DNA of 64,000 bases, from NCBI GenBank assembly GCA_009379825.1, contig WHTA01000011.1:1-64000 (forward strand), read 5' to 3'. Origin of the DNA: Streptosporangiales bacterium (GTDB lineage Bacteria; Actinomycetota; Actinomycetes; Streptosporangiales; WHST01). The notes beneath the pieces are model-generated. The model was not told where the DNA came from and made no database searches. It saw only the letters and a list, made by a program, of their open reading frames with translations. This document shows, piece after piece, positions 8,534 to 17,717 of the stretch. Position numbers and translations under genes: made by a program. The number at the start of each line of letters is the position of its first letter. The stretch's first letter is position 1.

Positions 8534-9053
8534 ATGACAACCGGGACCCTGGACTTCGCCGGCCGAGTTCGTCGCGCGATTCGGTTGACCGAAGGGCTCA
8601 ACGCGCTGCGCTACGACGACCAGGAGGAGATCCGCGCTGCCTGGACCGAACTCACGGGTCAGTCAGTCGATGATGCCTTCCACTTGATCCCCCCCGGTCT
8701 ACTCCGACCACGGAGTCAACATCCGGATCGGGCGCAACGTCTTCATCAACCAGGGCTGCCGGTTCAACGACGTCGGCGGTATCGAGATCGGCGACGACGT
8801 GATGATCGGGCCGAGCACCAGCCTGATCAGCTCCGGTCATCCGCTCGCGCCGGCCGAGCGTCGGACCGGGATCACGGCCGCGCCGATCGCGATCGGACGC
8901 AACGTCTGGATCGGCGCCTCGGTGACGATCCTGCAGGGCGTGACCATCGGCGAGGACGCCGTCATCGGAGCCGGTTCGGTCGTCACCCGGGCTGTTCCGC
9001 CGCGCACGCTCGCCGCCGGGGTGCCGGCGCGGGTGGTGCGCAACATCGCCTAG
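8534..9053 (+). pseudogene. Hexapeptide-repeat O-acetyltransferase, frameshifted
   Basis: A maltose/galactoside O-acetyltransferase-type gene with a strong binding site (AAGGAGAG) before ATG 8534. The N-terminal helical part (YDDQEEIRAAWTELTGQSVD) is followed by a run of seven C at 8690-8696. With six C the frame would continue as PPVYSDHGVNIRIGRNVFIN and then the hexapeptide repeats (RNVWIGASVTILQGVTIGED, AVIGAGSVVTRAVPP) to the stop at 9051. As written, the product is cut after about 54 meaningful residues. The rest of the coding sequence is perfectly conserved, so the extra C may be a sequencing error or a very recent mutation. Family members transfer acetyl from acetyl-CoA to sugars. Confidence 0.75.
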
Positions 9054-9255
9054 GCGGCGAACGTCCGCACTACCTCCCCGATGAGGTCGTCGAGGCAGAA
9101 ACCACAACCTGCATGTGGGCCCCTCGTGGGCCAAACGGTTCGGGTGGCCCGCATAGTGACGGCGTTTGCGCAGGTGAAGGCCGGGTGGCGTTCGAAAACA
9201 GCTCGGCCTTCGGAGCCGATGAAGTGGCGGCTGCCGCGGCGAGCCGAGGGGGTCG

Positions 9256-10018
9256 TCAACGGCGTAGGAAGGCCTTGACCATCGGCAGCACCAGGTCGGC
9301 CCGCTTGGCGACCTCGATGTGCTTGGTTCCGGGCAGGATGGCCAGCTGCGAGTCCGGCAGCCGGTTCTGCATCTCGGCCACGTGCTCGAGCCGGACGAAG
9401 TCGGTGTCCCCGATGATCATCAGGGATCGGCATGGTCAGCCGGGCCAACTGCTCATCGGTCCATGGCTCGAAGTCGTGCACCGCCGGCTGGATCTTCTCC
9501 AGGAACGCGAAGAAATGGTCCGGATCGGGCGCCACCTCCGTGTAGGCCCGGTGCATCGCCGCGAAGTCGTCCTCGGTCGGCAGCCGGGGCGAGTCCTGCT
9601 CCGGCGCCGTGATCTCCGGGTAATACGCGTCCGGCCGGAAGTGCGACGCGGCCAGCACCACCCGACCGACCCGCTCCGGGTAGCCGGTGGCGACCTCGGT
9701 CGAGACCAGCCCACCCAGACTGAAGCCGAAGAAGTCGGCCCGCTCCACGCCCAGCTCGTCCAGCAACGCCACCACGTCCTCCGCGCACTGCCGGATGCTG
9801 AACGGCCGCTCGCCGTCGGCGGTATGGCCATGCCCCTGCAGCTCCACCCCGATCACCTGCCGGTCGGCGGCCACCTCCGGCAGCAACGCATCGAAACTCA
9901 GGTGGAACGTGAGCACGCCCCCATGCAGCATGATCAACGGAATTCCGGGTCGATCCGCGCCGTGCACCTCGTAGTAGAGGTCTATGCCGTTCACTGATGC
10001 GTACGCACCGGGCGTCAT
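9256..10018 (-). pseudogene. Alpha/beta hydrolase, frameshifted near its C-terminus
   Basis: The frame from ATG 10018 encodes a typical alpha/beta hydrolase: LIMLHGGVLTFHLSFDALLP, VELQGHGHTADGERPFSIRQ, and nucleophile GFSLGG. After LARLTMP the frame turns into arginine-rich nonsense. One extra base near 9428 (minus strand CCGATCCCTGATG) explains it. The next frame reads LMIIGDTDFVRLEHVAEMQN then LPGTKHIEVAKRADLVLPMV to a TGA at 9256-9258, supplying the catalytic Asp and His regions. With the shift repaired the protein has about 253 residues and looks complete. It faces the frameshifted acetyltransferase. Confidence 0.72.
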
Positions 10019-10100
10019 CTGAGTCGTTCCTTCCGCTGGAGTGAGTGATCACCGGTACTGACCGCCGAGGTGGCCGAAAGTCATCGGCTTGGCGGCTAGG

Positions 10101-12032
10101 TCAGCTGGCTGCGCGTTCGATAATGATGTCGCCGCGTCGCGTGCCGGCATCGACCGTCAGCTCGTTGTCGGGCTTCCCCTGCGGCGAAACCGAGTTGCGC
10201 ACCGATCCGTTCTTGCTGTTGGCATCCACCCGGACAGCGGTGCCCTCGCTGATGCCGATCTCGATGTTGCCCGAGAGGTTCGACAGTTCCGCGTGGCCGC
10301 GGGTCAGCCGTTGCCGTCCGCGCGGTCGATGTCGAAGCCGCCGTTGCTGTTGGTGAGATCGAGGTCGGCTGAGGCGGTGCCGATCCGGACGTGCCCGGAC
10401 GAGCCCAGGAGCTTGACGTTGCCGTCGACCTCGCTGATCCGCACTGCGGCCGACCCGCCCTCGATGTCGGCGCGCCCGGCGACGACCTCGCCGGCTGCGA
10501 GATTCGCCCGCAGCGCGTCGATGCGATCGAGCTGGATCCGGCCCGACGCCATGTTCAGCTCGCACGGGCCGAGCGGGCCGTCGGCGTGCACACTCGAGTA
10601 CGCCACGCCTGCGACCAGGCTGGAGCCGGCGGGCAGGTCGATCGTGATGGCCACCGATCCGCTCTTATCGCCCGCGACGTTCGTTTCGACAGTGAGCTGA
10701 CCACCGAAGAAGCCGACCGTGGTCTTCTCGGCCACCTTTACGCGCAGCAGCTGGACGGCCGGCGACGACTCGACCTCGCCGGGGCTGGCGTCCCCCGCCG
10801 GGACGGCCAGCGGCGCAACCTGCCAGAGCGCCTCACCGGTGATGCCGAGCGGCTCCCTGCTGGTCGCCAGGATCCGCAGCCGCCGGCACTCGCCTAGAAC
10901 TCGGTGGGCGAACGCCGCGGCCGACTCGATCACGTGCTCACAGTTGTCCAGGATCAGCAGCACCTCCCGCTCGCGGATCGCAGCAATGAGCCGGTCCGTC
11001 AGCTCCGCGTGCGGTGTCGCACCGAGCATCCCGCAGGCCGAGTGCGGTGAGCGTCGCCTGCGCCACGTCCCCGTCGGCGCCGATGGCGGCAAGCTTCACC
11101 AGCCAGACCCCGTCCGGCAGATCGCCGAGCAGCGTGCGCGCGGTTTCTGTGGCCAGCCTGGTCTTTCCCGAGCCGCCCGGCCCGATCAAGGTGGTGAGCC
11201 GATGTTCGGCGCTGAGCTTGCCGACCGCAGCGACATCGGCCTCCTTGCCGACGAAGCTGGTCAGCTCGGCACGGAGGTTGGTCTTCCGGTTCTCGTCCGG
11301 TGGCCCCAACTCGCCCTTCAGCAGCGCGACGTGTAGGGCGGACAGCTCAGGTGACGGGTCGGCGCCGAGTGCGTCGGCCAGGGCTTCCCTCGTGCGCTGG
11401 TAGGTGAGCAGCGCCTCCGAGTCCCGACCGGCCGCGACGAGGGCCCGCATCAGCGCGGCGGCCAGCCGTTCCCGCAACGGATGCGCGGCCACCATGTCGG
11501 TCAGTTCCGCGATGAACTCGACACCGTGGCCGAGGCTGACTTCGGCCTCGTACCGATCTTCCCTGGCGGTCAGGCGGAGCCCCTCGAGTCGGCTCACCGC
11601 AGCGTCGAACGCTGCACTGTCCTGGAGTCCGACATCCTGCATGGCCGCACCACGCCATATTGCGAGAGCCTCGCGCAGCAGCCGTACCCGCCGGGGACCC
11701 TCCTCATGGCGAGCCTGACCGATGAGGCGTTCGAAGCGCACGGCGTCGACCGTGTCGGGGTCGACCAACAACCGATAGCCGTCTGGCTGTCCTTCGACCA
11801 GCCCGTCCGGTAGCACCTTTCGCAGCCGGGAGGCCAAGCGTTGCAAGGCATTCACCGCGTCGTCGGGCGGGAGCTCACCCCAGATCCAGTCGATCAGCGC
11901 CGCCTTGGAGACCACGCGCCCTGGTTGCTGGGCGAGCGCGGTCAACAAGCCGCGCAGCCGGGCGCCCGGCACGTCGGCGAGGAGGCCGTCGTCGGTGCGA
12001 ACCTGAAGAGGTCCCAGCATCCCGATCTGCAC
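10101..12032 (-). pseudogene. SARP/AfsR-type regulator fused to a DUF4097 C-terminus, two frameshifts
   Basis: From GTG 12032 the frame starts MQIGMLGPLQVRTDDG, the classic OmpR-like winged-helix start of SARP regulators. It continues through the bacterial transcriptional activator domain (to about residue 250) and into an NB-ARC ATPase with Walker A LIGPGGSGKTRLATETA. Near 11045 the frame shifts. The next frame carries LLILDNCEHV (Walker B) and LATSREPLG, and at about 10735 passes directly into a different protein: VKVAEKTTVGFFGGQLTVET, the inside of a DUF4097 beta-repeat protein. A TGA at 10304-10306 interrupts this, but the DUF4097 sequence resumes in another frame (LTRGHAELSNLSGNIEIGIS) and ends at 10101. 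The ATPase end, TPR region and DUF4097 start are missing. This is best read as a deletion fusion that later decayed. Confidence 0.7.
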
Positions 12033-12143
12033 CGAGCGATTTTCCCACAACGAGCCGTTTTCGCCTCTGGTAGCTTGTGCGTCAGTGCCGACGTCAAAGT
12101 CCGTGGCGGGGGTGGCCTGTCGACGTGTGCGAGGGAAGCTCAG

Positions 12144-12764
12144 ATGAATGTGATGGCGCTGGCCCGGCAGGAACGGTCGGAGCTGGCCGACTTCCTGGAC
12201 GAGCTGACCCCGGACCAGTGGGAGGCCAAGAGCCTGTGTTCGAACTGGCGGGTCCGCGATGTTGTCGCCCATGTCGTCAGCTACGAGGAGCACGGGAAAG
12301 GCGAGTTGCTCCGCCGGTTGGCCAGGGCGCGGTTCCGATTCGGGGAGCTCAACCAGGTCGCGTTGGCCGAGTACGCCCAGCTCGATACCCGCCAGCTGGT
12401 CGCGTTCCTGCGCTCTCATCTGGACCCGCAGGGCACGACCGCGAAGTTTGGCGGCCGCATCGGCCTCGTCGATGCGCTCGTTCATCAGCAGGACATCCGT
12501 CGTCCACTCGGAAAGCCACGTCTCATCCCTGAGGAGCGGCTGCGGTATGCACTCCCGTTCGCCGTCACAGCCCCGCCACTACGCGGTTTCTGGAACGCGC
12601 GGGGCGTGCGACTGGTCGCAACCGACCTCGACTGGTCCCGCGGCAAGGGTCCAGAAGCACGAGGTACGGCCGAGGCGGTCTTGATGGTCTTGGCCGGACG
12701 CGCCGGAGTAGCGCATGAACTCACCGGGCCGGGCGCAGACGTCCTGCGGCGCAGGCTGGGATGA
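12144..12764 (+). CDS. Maleylpyruvate-isomerase-family (mycothiol-dependent type) protein
   Basis: A 206-residue protein of the TIGR03083 family. It starts MNVMALARQERSELADFLDE and contains LTPDQWEAKSLCSNWRVRDV (family form LTPxxWxxPTxCxGWxVRDV) and LVDALVHQQDIRRPLG, with the conserved His and Asp. Such proteins have a DinB-like metal-binding N-terminal domain and often use mycothiol. The substrate is unknown. ATG 12144 has a fitting binding site (GAGGGAAG). It is divergent from the SARP gene, and its stop overlaps the next start (ATGA), so the two rightward genes form an operon. Confidence 0.85.
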   Translation: MNVMALARQERSELADFLDELTPDQWEAKSLCSNWRVRDVVAHVVSYEEHGKGELLRRLARARFRFGELNQVALAEYAQLDTRQLVAFLRSHLDPQGTTAKFGGRIGLVDALVHQQDIRRPLGKPRLIPEERLRYALPFAVTAPPLRGFWNARGVRLVATDLDWSRGKGPEARGTAEAVLMVLAGRAGVAHELTGPGADVLRRRLG

Positions 12765-13282
12765 TCGAACTCAGCCGGTCCGAGCTCCGCGAGGTCGCCG
12801 GCTACGCGGTGGCGTGCGCGCGGCCTGCACTGGCGATCTTCGAACGTGCACGCCCGGACGACCGGCGCCCACGAGCCGCGATCGACGCTGCGCAGGCGTT
12901 CGCGGAGGGAGCCGAGCGGACCAAGGCGCTACGTGACAGCGCGTGGGCGGCACAGCGGGCGGCCCAGGAGACCCGCGATGCAGGACAGGCCGCGGCGAGC
13001 GACGCTGCGCGCGCGGCCTTGGGCGCGGCCGGTGCGGCGTTCCTCCACCCGCTGGCGAAAGCCACTCAGGTCAGGCACATCCTCGGGTCGGCCGCGCATG
13101 CCGCACGAGCGTTCGAGCTCTCCGCCGGCGACGATCCCGCCGTCGGTGCCGACCACATCGCGCAGTCGCGGGCCCTTGCGCACCCCGTCGTGGTGGACGT
13201 CCTGAGGCGCTACCCGGCCGCCCCGCGCGGCGGCGGGCGGGTCGGCGAACTGATCCGCCAGTTGGACATGTCACTGCGGTGA
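12761..13282 (+). CDS. Imm-5-like putative immunity protein
   Basis: A 173-residue alanine-rich helical protein with the repeats typical of the Imm-5-like family: ELREVAGYAVACARPALAIF, DDRRPRAAIDAAQAFAEGAE, and a later segment LAKATQVRHILGSAAHAARA. Family members are found next to many different genes and the immunity label comes from association in polymorphic toxin loci. No toxin gene is next to this one. It is coupled by ATGA to the upstream mycothiol-type enzyme. Confidence 0.65.
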   Translation: MIELSRSELREVAGYAVACARPALAIFERARPDDRRPRAAIDAAQAFAEGAERTKALRDSAWAAQRAAQETRDAGQAAASDAARAALGAAGAAFLHPLAKATQVRHILGSAAHAARAFELSAGDDPAVGADHIAQSRALAHPVVVDVLRRYPAAPRGGGRVGELIRQLDMSLR

Positions 13283-13720
13283 TCCCACGGCCAGCCTCTC
13301 ATGGGCGGTGGATCAGGCAGGTGGTGGTGCCGTGGCCACGAGACGGCCCTGGTCGTCGACGACACGACCTTCCGCGGTAGCGCCGATGAGGTCCTGCTGG
13401 AGCGTTTCTCCCGGTTTATCCCTGAATGCCCGTTCAGCGCTGGGTAACGCGCGGCCCGAGAGTCGGTAAACTCCGTACGACCGGACCCCAGCGACAGGAG
13501 GAGACCCATCCAGTTCCGTCGATCACGGACACCGCGTTGGGCAACTCGCCTGGGTGGTCGCCGCCGTTCCGCCCGAGCCACGGAAGGAACCGGCAGGCGT
13601 CCGGCCGTGCTCGCACATCCACGGCCCGCGACTGTACGCGAGCCGATCTCCCTCGGCGCGACGGTGGACGGACAGGTCCTCTCCCCCAGGTACGGAGCGC
13701 ACAGCACACCCCTGGACACC
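13283..13720. other. Intergenic stretch
   Basis: About 440 bases. A 48-codon frame from ATG 13301 to TAA 13447 (VDDTTFRGSADEVLLERF near its middle) is possible but has no recognised family. An AGGAGGAG stretch at 13497-13504 precedes no ATG or GTG, although the frame of the next gene is open from there. No repeat or RNA gene was seen. Confidence 0.4.
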
Positions 13721-14320
13721 ATGCGCACGAACCGGCGGCCGCCCCGTCACCGGGCCAGCCGCGGACGGCACAGGGGACGGCACCGAGCGCGTCCACCGTC
13801 GCTGCGGGAGCGCTGGGACCGGTCCAGGGCCAAGCGTGCTGTCACCACGTCGTCGAAGAACCTGGTCCGCGGCACTCAACGCCGCGTCGGACGGTCCGGG
13901 TTGTCGAAGCGGCGAGTACGCACCGCCCTGGCCGACTCGGTAGGGATCCCCGTGGCGTACGCGGGAATCGCGTTGGCGCAGGGGCAGCCCGCGATAGCCG
14001 CCATCAACATGCTCGCCATCTCCGTAGTGCTGCCGTTCAACCTGTACCGAGGGGCGAAAGCCGAGCGGGCGGCGCGACGCGAGGGCGGCGGCGTCAGAGC
14101 TCTCGAGAGCAGGATCAAGGATCTCGAGGGGCAGCTGAACAAGCTGCGCCCGCTCCTGGACCGACACCAGACGCCGCAAGCCGACGAGCTGGCCGCCGGG
14201 GAACGGGAACGCCTGCGCGGGCGCACAGCGCGCCAGCCCAAAGACGTACCCAGGCACCGCTCACCGGACCCGGGGCGCACGGCAAGCACCACCCACGAAC
14301 CGTTCGACCGCGGCCGCTGA
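13721..14320 (+). CDS. Basic membrane protein with coiled coil, unknown
   Basis: A 199-residue frame from ATG 13721. The first 65 residues are extremely rich in Arg, His and Ser. One or two hydrophobic segments follow (about 80-117: VGIPVAYAGIALAQG, and INMLAISVVLPFNLY). Then comes a short coiled coil (about 127-152: VRALESRIKDLEGQLNKLRP) and a charged tail. No family is recognised. The frame stays open upstream to the Shine-Dalgarno-like stretch near 13500, so the start could be earlier. Its composition differs from neighbouring enzymes, but it still has a strong GC bias at third positions. Confidence 0.5.
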   Translation: MRTNRRPPRHRASRGRHRGRHRARPPSLRERWDRSRAKRAVTTSSKNLVRGTQRRVGRSGLSKRRVRTALADSVGIPVAYAGIALAQGQPAIAAINMLAISVVLPFNLYRGAKAERAARREGGGVRALESRIKDLEGQLNKLRPLLDRHQTPQADELAAGERERLRGRTARQPKDVPRHRSPDPGRTASTTHEPFDRGR

Positions 14321-14331
14321 ACGCGACACGG

Positions 14332-16319
14332 TCACTCGACGTCCACGGTGGCGGTGTCGTTCAGGGCGTCTGCCACGGTGGTATCGGAGCCGTACTGGTC
14401 CGCGTGGACACCCAGCTCGGTGAGCTTCTCGAGGAGTACGTGCGGGTTCCCGTCGGCGTCGTTCAGAAGCGCGGCGTGCACATCCGCAGCCGTGTCGGCA
14501 CGCATGATCGCCAGGTCGACCTCGTCGACCGACTGGGACAGCCCGCCGGTCAGGGAGCTCTGGTCTTCCTCGGTGGTCTGCTGCACCAGCTCGTCGACCT
14601 CCTCCTCGGTGACGTCACCTTCGCGTAGGGCGTGCTTCTGCAGCGTCTGTTCCCTGATCGCGTGCAGCTCGTCGTCGCTGAACGTGACGCGGACGTCGGC
14701 GTCGTCGGCCACGTCGACGTCGGAGTCGCCGGTCCGGTGACCGAGGTAGGTCTCCATCAGCTCGCCGTCGGCGCCGTACTCCGCGGCGTAGTCGGTCGTG
14801 GCGTCGCCGGACGTGTGGGTGGTCGCGATGCTCGTGTGCCCGTCGGCATGGACGGTGCTCGAGGCGTCGAGCGAGCCGCTCGACGACAGCAACGTCGGCT
14901 CCCACGGGCCCAGGTCCACACCGAGCTCCGTGTTCGCCGAGGCGTCGACCACGTTCGTGACGGTCTCGTTCGACGTGCCGGGCGTCCCGCCCGGTGGCAG
15001 TACGCCGGTGGCGAGGAACCGTTCGTACGCGACCCGGCCTTCCGGTGTGGTGATGTCGAGGTCGATCGTACGCAGCTTGCCGTCCTCGTACGACTTGCTG
15101 ATGTCGAGCTCGCCCTTGAGGTTGTCGACGCCGACGCTGCCGCCGGCTGGGTGCTCGACCAGCTCGGAGTCGCCGACGCGAACCGTGGTGCCGTCGACCC
15201 GTTCGATCCCCGTACTGACCGTCTCGGTGTGCGTGTACCCGACGTTGGCACGCAGCACGCCGCGGTACTCGCCGCTCGCGTCGAACCCCGCGTAGAAGCT
15301 GCCGTCGAGCACCACCGTCGTGCGGCGGGGCTGCCGCCGTCGACGAACAGGTCCGCCGACGAAGGATCGGTGACGACCCGGTACTCCAGTCGCTTCCCCG
15401 CGAACGCCGCGAGGCTCCCGCCGAGCACGCCCTTCTTCGTCTCCCCGGCCACCTCCAGCGTGCCGCTGACCTCCAGGGTGGCGGTCAGCGACACCTTGCG
15501 GTCGCCGTCGTCCTCGATCTCCTCGCTGCTGCGCTCGTCGGTGAACGTGACCGAGAGCCAGTCAGGCAACCGGCCGCCGAGCAGCGAGGAGAACTGACCG
15601 ATGAGGCTCATGCTCTCCCAGTTGTCGACGGCCGGGCCTATCGCCCTGCCGTCCCGTGGATGCCCGGTGTCGAGGATCGGTCTCGGCCTGGCGGTCTCCC
15701 ACCACGCACGACCGACGACCGTGGTCAACAGCTCCAGCTGCACCACGGCGAGCTCGTCACGGTTGGCACCCGCCACCACCCCGTCCGCCCAGTCGGTGAA
15801 GGTGACCGGCCCCTGCGACACCCGGTCGAGCACCTGCCGTGCCCAGGTGTCAGCCGTCTCCGCGTGTCCGAGGGCGCCTACGAGCTGCGTGGTGAGACGT
15901 GCCGCGGCGAGGCTGGCCGGTTCCTCGTCCCCCTCCCGCGGATAGTCGACGTCTTCCCTCAGCGTCACCGTGCCGTCGCTGGCCACGTACAGGTTCAGCT
16001 CCTCGGCCTGTCCGACCAGCTGCCTGGCCAGGCTCTGAGCGGACCTGAGGCCGGCCTGCAGGCCGAGCACGGCGACCTTCGCGGTCGTGGTGCGGGTGAC
16101 GCCGACGTCCAGCGCCGTCCGGTTGAGCCGCACGGTGGTGAGCGCGGCTGGCTGGCCGGTGCCGCTCCATGCCACGCCGGCGTCAAGCGGGTTGAGCACC
16201 TCGCCGACGAGCCGCTCCCGCGCCCGGTCGAACGAGCGGCTGGTGCGGCCGAACGCGGTCACCACGCCAGCCAGTGCGGCCACGTTCATCCGGGTCAACG
16301 TCTCGACGGTGATCGCCAT
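14332..16319 (-). pseudogene. Large WXG-type secreted-protein-like gene, one frameshift
   Basis: From ATG 16319 the frame begins with a helical domain that includes AWSGTG (a W-x-G turn at residues 51-53), as in WXG/LXG-like substrates of type VII secretion. A mixed domain follows, with SVTFTDERSSEEIEDDGDRK and beta-rich VSLTATLEVSGTLEVAGETK. At about 15320 the frame is lost: the sequence has four C where five would restore reading. The second frame continues with VLDGSFYAGFDASGEYRGVL and a very acidic C-terminus (EEEVDELVQQTTEEDQSS) to TGA at 14332. Repaired, the protein would have about 660 residues. No known toxin motif is seen. It lies 7 bases downstream of a small helical gene in the same direction, the usual arrangement of such substrate pairs. 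Confidence 0.6.
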
Positions 16320-16326
16320 GCCCGCC

Positions 16327-16641
16327 TCAGTACACCGTCACCGCGCCGTGGCTGAACAGGTCGGCGGTCGCCGCATCGGTCGTGCCGTGGGTACTCGCCG
16401 TCGTGCAGAGTTTGTTGCCGACGCTGGTGACCGTCGCGGTCGCGTCGCGGCCGCTCAACTCGCAGCCGGTCAACGCCATGGTGAGTGCCTGGTACATGGC
16501 CAGGCCGTCGATGCGGGTCGCCTGTACGTCTTCGTGCGCATCGGCGAGGTTGGTAGCCACCGTGCCGAGCACGTCGTCTGCGATGCCACGGGCCGCCACA
16601 CCGAGTGCGTCGACCCTCCGCGGTTTGATGCTGACCGACAT
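16327..16641 (-). CDS. Small helical WXG100/EspC-like protein
   Basis: A 104-residue protein starting MSVSIKPRRVDALGVAARGI, predicted largely helical with a turn around LTGCELSGRD. Size, composition and position just upstream of a larger WSG-containing protein match the small partner proteins of type VII-like secretion loci (EspC/DUF2580-like). It has no W-x-G motif itself, so the family assignment is weak. No secretion ATPase or membrane component is encoded in the window. Confidence 0.5.
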   Translation of the reverse strand: MSVSIKPRRVDALGVAARGIADDVLGTVATNLADAHEDVQATRIDGLAMYQALTMALTGCELSGRDATATVTSVGNKLCTTASTHGTTDAATADLFSHGAVTVY

Positions 16642-16719
16642 GGGCTCCCCCCCATGCGGGTTCCGCGACGCGCGTTCGACGACGGCGGGAACTGCTCGCT
16701 TCCGTGCTTAGCTGTGTCG

Positions 16720-17321
16720 ATGCACACACGTGTCGTGACGGCGCTGCGCCTGGCCAGTGCACTGCTGGTGGCGTCCGCGGAGGTCTACCTGGTGGTGCAC
16801 CTGGGCGACCGGCTGGTACCGGCGAACCACCTGAGCTACTTCACCGTGCTGTCGAACCTGTACGCGGCGGCGGTGCTGTTGGCCGGCGTGTTCGGCCGGG
16901 TACCCGCTGCGGTACGCGGCGCGGCGGTGCTGTACCTGGCGGTCACCGGTGTCGTGTACGTGACCATGCTGCGCGGGGTGGACGTGGCCACGCCCGCGTA
17001 CGCCAACGTCGTGCTGCACGCGATCATGCCGGTCCTCGTGGTGGTGGACTGGGTGCTCGCCCCACCGCGGCCGCCTGCCCGGCTGCGGCACGCGGCGTGG
17101 TGGCTCGCGTTCCCTGTCCTGTACCTCGGCTACTCGCTGGTGCGTGGTCCCCTCGTCGGCTGGTACCCTACCCGTTCCTCGACCCGGCCGACGGCGGGTA
17201 CGCCGGCGTAGCCGTGGCCGGCGCGGTGGTCGCGGTCGCCGTGGTGCTGTTCGCGGCGCTGGTGTGGTGGACGGGCAAACTGCTCGCCCCCAGGGGCGGG
17301 GCAGCGCGGCGTACGGCGTGA
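16720..17321 (+). pseudogene. Pr6Pr-family membrane protein, frameshifted
   Basis: ATG 16720 opens a membrane protein of about six hydrophobic segments. SYFTVLSNLYAAAVLLAGVF, HAIMPVLVVVDWVLAPPRPP and YLGYSLVRGPLVGWYP match the Pr6Pr (FAR-17a/AIG1-like) family. The family continues WYPYPFLDPxxGGY. Here one base is missing after TGGTACCC at about 17167, and the continuation PYPFLDPADGGYAGVAVAGA is in the next frame, ending at 17321. The function of the family is not established. The single indel in an otherwise conserved gene is as compatible with sequencing error as with mutation. Confidence 0.7.
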
Positions 17322-17324
17322 CGG

Positions 17325-17699
17325 TCAGAGGTCGTACGCGGGCGGGTGCTTCGGTTGGTAGAGCAGCAGCTGTCCGGCACCGGGCACGGCCAGCATGATG
17401 ACCAGGCCGTACCCCTCGTCGCGCACCTCGCCGTCGAAGACCGCACCCTTCGCGGTGAGCTCGGCGACCGTCACCTCGATGTCGTCGCACATCAACGACA
17501 CCTGGTGGTGTTGCTCGGCCGGCCCGACCGTGGTGGACGTCGGGTGCACCCCGAGCTCGAACGGCCCGGTGCGGAAGATCAGCCAGCCGTCGCCCGCGTC
17601 GACGTGCGGCCAGCCGAGTACGTCGCGGAAGAAGGCTCGCGCTGCCTCCGGGTCGTCGGCGTACACCAGGGAGTGCACAGCGGTAATCATGCCTTCCAC
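17325..17699 (-). CDS. VOC (glyoxalase/bleomycin-resistance fold) protein
   Basis: A 124-residue protein with two beta-alpha-beta-beta-beta modules: SLVYADDPEAARAFFRDVLG at the start, HHQVSLMCDDIEVTVAELTA in the middle, GLVIMLAVPGAGQLLLYQPK near the end. This is the vicinal-oxygen-chelate fold of glyoxalases, dioxygenases and antibiotic-binding proteins. The metal ligands fit (His9, Glu near residue 49, late positions less clear). An internal Met three residues in is an alternative start. It is convergent with the Pr6Pr gene. Confidence 0.8.
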   Translation of the reverse strand: MEGMITAVHSLVYADDPEAARAFFRDVLGWPHVDAGDGWLIFRTGPFELGVHPTSTTVGPAEQHHQVSLMCDDIEVTVAELTAKGAVFDGEVRDEGYGLVIMLAVPGAGQLLLYQPKHPPAYDL

Positions 17700-17717
17700 G
17701 CTAGCCCCGGCAGGCGG

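Noticed and set aside
9054-9255. Fragment LDDLIGEVVRTFAA on the minus strand after the hydrolase
   Set aside because: It looks like the end of some helical protein, but it is too short and has no context to assign.
13301-13447. 48-codon open frame in the gap before 13721
   Set aside because: It has no family, no clear binding site and weak codon evidence.
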